DNA of 64,000 nucleotides. It comes from Sporosarcina aquimarina (lineage in GTDB: Bacteria > Bacillota > Bacilli > Bacillales_A > Planococcaceae). The DNA is taken from positions 1 to 64,000 of the forward strand of contig NZ_JACLBZ010000023.1 in assembly GCF_019748715.1 (NCBI RefSeq), given 5' to 3'. The notes below the pieces were generated by a model that was not told the DNA's origin, searched no databases, and saw only the letters and a list, made by a program, of their open reading frames with translations. Each line of letters starts with the position of its first letter. Position 1 is the stretch's first letter. The translations under genes and the position numbers were made by a program. This document shows positions 59,044-64,000 of the stretch, piece after piece.

Positions 59044-60771
59044 ATGGCTTCAACAACAAAACGAGTCCATATACAAGACGGACCGCCAAGTGATGTGGAA
59101 GAAATAAAAATTGAAAGTGATTACCTACGGGGGAATCTGATCAATACGATGAAGGATTCAATCAGTGCTGGAATACCGGACGATGATAACCGGCTGATGA
59201 AGTTTCATGGCAGTTATTTGCAAGATGATCGGGACGTGCGGACAGAGCGTCAGCGTCAAAAATTGGAACCTGCCTATCAATTCATGATACGGGTCCGTAC
59301 GCCAGCTGGCTTTGCTACGCCGAAACAATGGCTTGTAATGGATGAACTGGCACATAAATATGGTAATGGTACATTGAAATTGACAACTCGACAAGCATTC
59401 CAGATGCATGGGATTTTGAAATGGAATATGAAGAAAAACATTCAGGAAATGAACGATGCATTACTGGATTCGATTGCAGCTTGTGGAGACGTCAACCGGA
59501 ATGTGATGTGTAGTCCAAATCCAAACGAATCACCGATCCATGCGGAAGTCTTTGAATGGTCGAAACGACTGAGTGAAGACTTATTACCGAAGACAAGTGC
59601 ATATCATGAGATCTGGTTGGATGGCGAAAAAGTAATCGACAGTACGGAAGAAACCGAAGTGGAGCCAATCTATGGAGCAACCTATTTGCCGAGGAAATTT
59701 AAGATCGGGATTGCGGTTCCGCCGATGAATGATGTGGATGTTTTCTCGCAAGATATCGGTTTGATTGCGATTGTAGAGAACGGCAAGCTGAAGGGATTCA
59801 ATGTAGCAGTAGGCGGCGGAATGGGTATGGCGCATGGTGACGAGCAGACGTACCCACAGCTGGCCCGATTGATTGGTTATATACCGGCGGATCAAGTCGT
59901 TGAAGTTGCAAAGCAGCTGATGATGATTCAGCGAGATCATGGAAATCGTTCTGTGCGCAAGTACGCACGTTTCAAATATACAATTGATGCACGCGGGCTG
60001 GATTGGCTCATTGGGGAACTTCATAGCCGTCTCGGATGGGAATTGGAAGAGGCCCGTACTTATCATTTTGATCACACAGGAGATCGTTATGGATGGGTCG
60101 AAGCGACGAACGATCGTTGGAATTACACATTTTTTGTGGAAAACGGCAGAATCCGTGATACAGAAGGTTATCAATTGATGACTGCTTTACGGGAAATTGC
60201 AGAAATCCATACAGGTGATTTTCGTTTAAGTCCAAATCAAAACTTGGTTCTTGGCGATGTGACGACTACGAATAAGAAAGAAATCGAGAAGATCATTGCT
60301 CGCTATGAATTGGAGTCTGCCACTTCGCAATCGTCTTTGCGACGTAATTCCATGGCGTGTGTCGCATTGCCGACTTGTGGCTTGGCAATGGCGGAAGCAG
60401 AGCGTTATTTACCTTCATTAATTACAAAGATCGAAGGCTTGCTGGATGAGGCGGGTCTTGGCGATGAAGAGATTGTGACACGGATGACAGGTTGTCCGAA
60501 TGGCTGTGCACGCTCAGCGTTAGCGGAGATCGGTTTCATTGGAAAAGGGCCAGGTAAGTATAATATGTACTTAGGCGGTGGATTTGCCGGTGAACGACTG
60601 AGTAAAATCTATCGGGAAAACATCGGAGAGAAGGAAATTTTAAGTGAATTGCAGCCAATCCTGAATCGCTATGCGAAAGAGCGTGAAGCAGGTGAACATT
60701 TTGGGGACTTTGTCATTCGTGCCGGAATAGTGGCAGCGACTACGGATGGAACAAATTTTCATACAGTTTAA
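59044..60771 (+). CDS. cysI: Assimilatory sulfite reductase hemoprotein subunit
   Basis: The 575-residue protein reduces sulfite to sulfide using a siroheme and a 4Fe-4S cluster. The cluster/siroheme cysteines are Cys439 and Cys445 ([20 protein letters not shown]) and Cys484 and Cys488 ([10 protein letters not shown]). [12 protein letters not shown] and the N-terminal [21 protein letters not shown] also match CysI. AAAGGGG lies before ATG 59044, 24 bases after cysJ. Siroheme is made by the products of the convergent minus-strand genes. Confidence 0.95.
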   Translation: MASTTKRVHIQDGPPSDVEEIKIESDYLRGNLINTMKDSISAGIPDDDNRLMKFHGSYLQDDRDVRTERQRQKLEPAYQFMIRVRTPAGFATPKQWLVMDELAHKYGNGTLKLTTRQAFQMHGILKWNMKKNIQEMNDALLDSIAACGDVNRNVMCSPNPNESPIHAEVFEWSKRLSEDLLPKTSAYHEIWLDGEKVIDSTEETEVEPIYGATYLPRKFKIGIAVPPMNDVDVFSQDIGLIAIVENGKLKGFNVAVGGGMGMAHGDEQTYPQLARLIGYIPADQVVEVAKQLMMIQRDHGNRSVRKYARFKYTIDARGLDWLIGELHSRLGWELEEARTYHFDHTGDRYGWVEATNDRWNYTFFVENGRIRDTEGYQLMTALREIAEIHTGDFRLSPNQNLVLGDVTTTNKKEIEKIIARYELESATSQSSLRRNSMACVALPTCGLAMAEAERYLPSLITKIEGLLDEAGLGDEEIVTRMTGCPNGCARSALAEIGFIGKGPGKYNMYLGGGFAGERLSKIYRENIGEKEILSELQPILNRYAKEREAGEHFGDFVIRAGIVAATTDGTNFHTV

Positions 60772-60790
60772 TAGTTTGCAGAAAAACGAA

Positions 60791-60833
60791 GTTGTCCGAG
60801 AAGTCATTTTCACCTGACTTTTCGGGCTTTTTT
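60791..60833 (+). terminator. Terminator of cysJI (family B composite repeat)
   Basis: TCCGAGAAGTCA pairs with TGACTTTTCGGG around TTTTCACC, followed by CTTTTTTA. Sequence closely matches the minus-strand terminator at 55223-55270. Confidence 0.9.
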
Positions 60834-61014
60834 ATGGAGGGAAATATGTTTATTTCGGCCGGTCAGCGGAAAGAGAGAAGGTGCGGTGCATGGAAGGATT
60901 GGTTCGGTCTGGAAATGGCTTGGCTCGGTGTAACGGGACTTTGGTGCAGTGCGGAGAGAGTTTGGTTCGGTCCTGAGGTACTTTGGCGCGTTCCTCTGTT
61001 TATCTTACTGATTG
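60834..61014. repeat. Composite intergenic repeat: GGTTCGGT-type degenerate repeats
   Basis: ATTGGTTCGGTCTGG (60899-60913), CTTGGCTCGGTGTAAC (60920-60935) and GTTTGGTTCGGTCC (60960-60973) are related and are the complement of the ACCGAACCAAAC repeats at 26491-26548. A 93-codon frame through this block is rich in Trp only because of the repeat and is not credible. Confidence 0.6.
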
Positions 61015-61064
61015 TGCAAAAAAGGCTGTTACTAAAAGCCACATTGGACTTTCAGTACAGCCTC
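61015..61064 (-). terminator. Terminator of the siroheme/sulfate operon, overlapping the sirC end
   Basis: On the minus strand AGGCTGTACTGAAAGTCC and GGCTTTTAGTAACAGCCT pair, followed by T's; a family A terminator. The sirC stop codon (61032-61034) lies inside the 3' arm of the hairpin. Confidence 0.85.
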
Positions 61065-61700
61065 GTCTTGTAGTTCATGCTCTTTTGGAAATGCGTAATA
61101 TAGCTCATTCATGAATTTCTGACGTTCTTCTTTATCATGTAAATAGATCGGTTCAATGGCTTCTGCCAACCAAGTTTTGCGATTTTCGCGCTTCGGGATA
61201 TGTTGCTTCACGTAGTGGCGGACGTCTGCTAAGAAATCCAAATACTCTTCATATCGTTCATCATACTGCTCTGCTATTTCTGAGCGGATTTTCTTTGCTA
61301 AAGAGGGGCTTGCGCCGCTCGTCGATACACTGATGACCAGCTTTCCACGTGTTGTGACTGCTGGGATTTGTGCAGTGCCTAAAGAAGGGTTGGAGGCGTG
61401 GACTACTAGCTTGCCTGCATCTTTTAGTTGAAGGGCAAGCTGATCATTGACTGTTTCATTATTCGTCACGAGTATCGTTAAGAAAGCATTCTCAACGTCT
61501 TCCCATTCAGCTTCTTTCGGGACCAGTCTGACAGTCCCCTCACGTGCTAAAGTTAGCAGAGAAGGGTGGAAAGCGGGACTAACGACAGTGGGCCTGATCC
61601 CGAATCGCTGCAAATTAAGCACTTTATGATAGGCGACAGAACCTCCTCCAATTAAAGTGACGTTAGTATCTTTCAAGTTTTCAAGCATAACAGGGAACAT
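61032..61700 (-). CDS. sirC: Precorrin-2 dehydrogenase/sirohydrochlorin ferrochelatase-type protein SirC
   Basis: ATG 61700 (MFPVMLENLKDTNVTLIGGGSVAYHKVLNL) has AAAGGAAG upstream and overlaps sirB by 20 bases; 222 residues. NAD-binding IGGGSVAYHK and STSGASPSLAKKIRSEI, with the DRYEEYLDFLADVRHYVKQ helix, match the SirC/CysG N-terminal family, which oxidises precorrin-2 to sirohydrochlorin. Iron insertion is then done by the neighbour SirB. Last gene of the operon. Confidence 0.9.
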   Translation of the reverse strand: MFPVMLENLKDTNVTLIGGGSVAYHKVLNLQRFGIRPTVVSPAFHPSLLTLAREGTVRLVPKEAEWEDVENAFLTILVTNNETVNDQLALQLKDAGKLVVHASNPSLGTAQIPAVTTRGKLVISVSTSGASPSLAKKIRSEIAEQYDERYEEYLDFLADVRHYVKQHIPKRENRKTWLAEAIEPIYLHDKEERQKFMNELYYAFPKEHELQDEAVLKVQCGF

Positions 61701-62442
61701 ATAATTCACGCTTCCTTTCTGCGGCTTCATCGGCACGTTCATTCAAAATCGTATGAATCTCTGGCGCGTAGCCTAATGCTTGACAAAAATGAATGGCGGT
61801 CGATGTGTTGAGTTTTTTTAGAGTGCTTTCAATTGATTTTAATAGAATGCCTGTGAACAATAGATAGGGCAGGACGTATAAATTATTAGGCTTTTGTTCC
61901 AGTAATCTTGAAATTTCATCTTCATAAAATGGTTCACAAGCAGCCAAATAGCCGACGCTGACATTACGCAAGCCGGTTTTCTCTTGAAATAGACTTTGGA
62001 TTCGCGCAAAGTCCTGCTTGGTTGCAGGATCGCTGCTGCCACGTCCAATCAATAAGATGGAGGCATCTTCAGGAATCTGCTCCGTTGTTTCCTGCAGGCG
62101 CTCGATTAATACATCGATCATACGCTCATCTACACCGATCGGTTCACCATAATAAAGGGGAACTTCAGGATAGTGCATCATGATATCCTGTAATTTTAAA
62201 GGAATATCCACATTGGCATGACCTGCACGTAACAATAGGAAAGGAATAGCGACAATCTCCGTTGCTCCGCGTGCTATGCAGCGTGCAATCCCTTCTGAAA
62301 TCGACGGATCAGCAAGCTCCAAGAAACACGCTTCCTGTATCGGTGCTGGATTCGTTTCCATGGTTTTCTCAATGAACGCCAAAGCAGCCTGCTGTCCTGA
62401 CTTTACGCGGCTGCCGTGGCAAATATATAGGATTGCTCTCAT
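61681..62442 (-). CDS. sirB: Sirohydrochlorin ferrochelatase (CbiX-like SirB)
   Basis: A 253-residue two-domain CbiX-type chelatase. Domain 1 has ILYICHGSRVKSGQQA with the metal-binding His9, and IPFLLLRAGHANVDIP with a second histidine (the A-G-H motif). Domain 2 repeats the fold (ILLIGRGSSDPATKQDFARI) but lacks the first histidine, as usual. It inserts iron into sirohydrochlorin to make siroheme for CysI. ATG 62442 overlaps the sumT stop by four bases (ATGA). Confidence 0.92.
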   Translation of the reverse strand: MRAILYICHGSRVKSGQQAALAFIEKTMETNPAPIQEACFLELADPSISEGIARCIARGATEIVAIPFLLLRAGHANVDIPLKLQDIMMHYPEVPLYYGEPIGVDERMIDVLIERLQETTEQIPEDASILLIGRGSSDPATKQDFARIQSLFQEKTGLRNVSVGYLAACEPFYEDEISRLLEQKPNNLYVLPYLLFTGILLKSIESTLKKLNTSTAIHFCQALGYAPEIHTILNERADEAAERKRELYVPCYA

Positions 62443-63215
62443 ACACTCGCCTCGTCTAAACAGCGTTCTGAACGAAATTCTTCAAACCATTGCAATTCAT
62501 CACGCAATCGGACGACTTCTCCGATGACAATCATACTCGGATTCAGGACATTTTCTTCACGCGCTGTTTCGGTCATCGTCTCCAAAGTTGCAGTGACTGT
62601 ATGCTGTGTTTCCGTTGTTCCCCAATGAATGAACGCAACCGGTGTCTCTGGATGTTTTCCATGTCGAATCAATTGCTTCTGGATGTAGGGCAGATTGCTG
62701 ACACCCATATAAATGGCGAGTGTATCGATTCCTTTCGCAAGCGCTTGCCATTTATCTTCTTCCTCAACACCTTCTTTTCGATGGCCTGTTACGATTGCGA
62801 AAGACGCGCTATAATCACGGTGTGTAACAGGAATGCCAGCATAGGCCGGAGCAGCGATTCCGGAAGTAATACCCGGAACCACTTCGAATTCAAGTTTATG
62901 CTGAACTACAAACGCCGCTTCTTCACCACCGCGCCCGAATATAAAAGGATCGCCGCCTTTTAGCCGAACGACTTGCTTGTCTTGCTTCGCATGTTTGACC
63001 AATAAGAGATTAATCATGTCCTGTTGAACGAAATGATGTTTCGGCAGCTTACCGACAAAAATCAGTTCAGCATCCGGTCGAGCATACTCAAGAATCTCTT
63101 GATTGATCAGCCGGTCATAGAGAATGACATCAGCTTGCTGAATCACTCTCATTGCTTTGACGGTCAATAGATCTGGATCACCTGGGCCGGCGCCAACTAG
63201 CCAAACTTTTCCCAT
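62439..63215 (-). CDS. sumT: Uroporphyrinogen-III C-methyltransferase (SumT/CobA)
   Basis: Start ATG 63215 (MGKVWLVGAGPGDPDLLTVKAM), eight bases after GGAG. The 258-residue SAM-dependent enzyme methylates uroporphyrinogen III at C2 and C7 to give precorrin-2. Motifs: GAGPGDPDLLT, YDRLINQEIL, VVRLKGGDPFIFGRGGEEA, PGITSGIAAPAYAGIPVTHR and YMGVSNL. It lies 12 bases after cysC, in the sulfate operon. Confidence 0.94.
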   Translation of the reverse strand: MGKVWLVGAGPGDPDLLTVKAMRVIQQADVILYDRLINQEILEYARPDAELIFVGKLPKHHFVQQDMINLLLVKHAKQDKQVVRLKGGDPFIFGRGGEEAAFVVQHKLEFEVVPGITSGIAAPAYAGIPVTHRDYSASFAIVTGHRKEGVEEEDKWQALAKGIDTLAIYMGVSNLPYIQKQLIRHGKHPETPVAFIHWGTTETQHTVTATLETMTETAREENVLNPSMIVIGEVVRLRDELQWFEEFRSERCLDEASV

Positions 63216-63227
63216 CCTCTTCACTCC

Positions 63228-63824
63228 TCAGTCAACCCATTTTTTTTCACGCAAATAGCTGATTAATTGTTCGACGCATTCTTCGACGGTAAAACGATCC
63301 GTTTCAAGTATTAGTTCAGGGTTTACTGGTGCTTCGTAGGGAGAAGAAATACCGGTAAATTCCGGAATCACCCCAGCACGTGCTTTCTCATAAAGTCCTT
63401 TTGGATCGCGCTGTTCACACGCATCCAGTGGACAACTGATATAGACTTCCACAAATTCATCTTCTTTTACTAAACGTCGGACACTGTCCCGGTCTTCCTG
63501 AAAAGGGGAGATGAACGCCGTGAAGACGAGTTGACCGCTATCAATGAATAGTTTGGCGACTTCCCCGATTCTGCGGATGTTTTCCTTGCGCGCTTCATCC
63601 GAAAATCCGAGGTCTTTGTTTAAGCCATGACGTACATTGTCTCCATCCAAGACATACGTATTTGCTCCCAAATCATGCAACCGCCTCGCCGCTGCATTTG
63701 CTATCGTGGACTTCCCGGAGCCGGATAAACCTGTAAAGTAGAGAACCGCACTATGATGGCGATTTTTTGCCCGTTGTTCATCTTTTGTAACCAATTGTTC
63801 ATGCCATACGATATTTTCCGTCAT
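63228..63824 (-). CDS. cysC: Adenylylsulfate kinase (APS kinase)
   Basis: The 198-residue kinase phosphorylates APS to PAPS. The P-loop is [14 protein letters not shown], then [34 protein letters not shown] (substrate site) and the lid [41 protein letters not shown] precedes ATG 63824, 12 bases after the sat stop. Together with sat it activates sulfate; PAPS reduction (CysH) must be encoded elsewhere or further right. Confidence 0.95.
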   Translation of the reverse strand: MTENIVWHEQLVTKDEQRAKNRHHSAVLYFTGLSGSGKSTIANAAARRLHDLGANTYVLDGDNVRHGLNKDLGFSDEARKENIRRIGEVAKLFIDSGQLVFTAFISPFQEDRDSVRRLVKEDEFVEVYISCPLDACEQRDPKGLYEKARAGVIPEFTGISSPYEAPVNPELILETDRFTVEECVEQLISYLREKKWVD

Positions 63825-63836
63825 GTCGATATCTCC

Positions 63837-64000
63837 TCACTTTGCCAGTTCTTTTTGTTTCAAGCCTTTGATCAAAACATCCACTACTTCTTTGCGGCTG
63901 AATTCTGCGGGAGGGAGCACACCATTTTTCAGCATTTCACGCACTTTTGTTCCAGATAAAATCACATGGTGTTCACTCGAATGCGGGCATGTTTTCGCAG
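63837..64000 (-). CDS. sat: Sulfate adenylyltransferase, C-terminal end only
   Basis: The frame enters from the right edge and stops at TGA 63839-63837. The last 54 residues read [20 protein letters not shown], then [18 protein letters not shown] and a basic tail, exactly the C-terminus of homo-oligomeric ATP sulfurylases (Sat). The enzyme makes APS from sulfate and ATP, the substrate of the adjacent cysC. The 5' end lies beyond the window. Confidence 0.93.
   Translation of the reverse strand, partial: AKTCPHSSEHHVILSGTKVREMLKNGVLPPAEFSRKEVVDVLIKGLKQKELAK

Noticed and set aside
60792..61073. 93-codon plus-strand frame
   Set aside because: Its Trp/Leu-rich product comes from GGTTCGGT-type repeats and terminators; no ribosome site, and it overlaps sirC.
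1..64000. tRNA, rRNA, origin or complete insertion sequence
   Set aside because: Looked for by eye on both strands; no tRNA-like cloverleaf, rRNA segment, DnaA-box cluster or intact transposase gene was recognised.

Overview
The window looks like chromosomal DNA of a low-GC, Gram-positive, Bacillales-type bacterium. Shine-Dalgarno sites are strong (AGGAGG-like), TTG and GTG starts are common, and many intrinsic terminators are visible. Several genes belong to families typical of Bacillus relatives: namA, YugN, YunC, YfhD, GsiB-type KGG repeats and YhgE/Pip. The overall impression is Planococcaceae (Sporosarcina-like), but that is inference from gene families and not a database result.

Layout. 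1-650: the 5' end of an IS200/IS605-type tnpB with a hairpin-rich element end, then two tiny coupled genes. 0.8-9.3 kb: a DJ-1/PfpI protein, a penicillin-acylase-like Ntn hydrolase, the old yellow enzyme NamA, a PadR-regulated membrane operon, a DUF2935 protein and a YqcI/YcgG protein. 9.3-21.2 kb: an RsbR-like STAS protein, nitronate monooxygenase, a lipoprotein, YhgE/Pip, several stress-type small proteins, TspO, an amidohydrolase, YunC and an AT-rich polysaccharide deacetylase. 21.7-26.4 kb: a 1278-residue SF1 helicase with a very large coiled-coil insertion, followed by a winged-helix-like partner gene. 26.7-38 kb: YfhD, DUF421, a KGG-repeat protein, an HExxH protein, a glycosyltransferase/HAD-phosphatase pair resembling sucrose-phosphate synthase and phosphatase, a CDP-glycerol glycerophosphotransferase, an NSS transporter, a LysM-3D protein, superoxide dismutase and a secreted phosphodiesterase-like protein. 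38-43.8 kb: a complete oligopeptide/dipeptide ABC operon (D-F-A-B-C). 44.5-45.6 kb: a Ca2+/H+ exchanger.

45.6-52.3 kb is a six-gene polyamine operon on the minus strand (speD-speA-speE-speB-carboxy(nor)spermidine dehydrogenase-decarboxylase). It encodes both the decarboxy-SAM route and the carboxyspermidine route. Its leader is about 230 nt long and contains an intrinsic terminator just before speD. 52.4-56.9 kb: a thioesterase, a DUF1540 protein, an FtsH-like protease and a DUF2157/GDYXXLXY pair. 57.2-64 kb: assimilatory sulfate reduction. cysJ-cysI on the plus strand converge with sat-cysC-sumT-sirB-sirC on the minus strand, so sulfite reductase is encoded beside sulfate activation and siroheme synthesis.

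Two themes cut across the regions. First, eight sites match the sigma-B promoter pattern (GTTTNN, 13-14 nt, GGGWAN) in front of stress-type genes. Second, several dispersed structured repeats are present: an inverted pair at 7.5 and 32.7 kb with IS200/IS605-like ends, a composite terminator family at four sites, and a 537-bp MITE-like element after the Opp operon.
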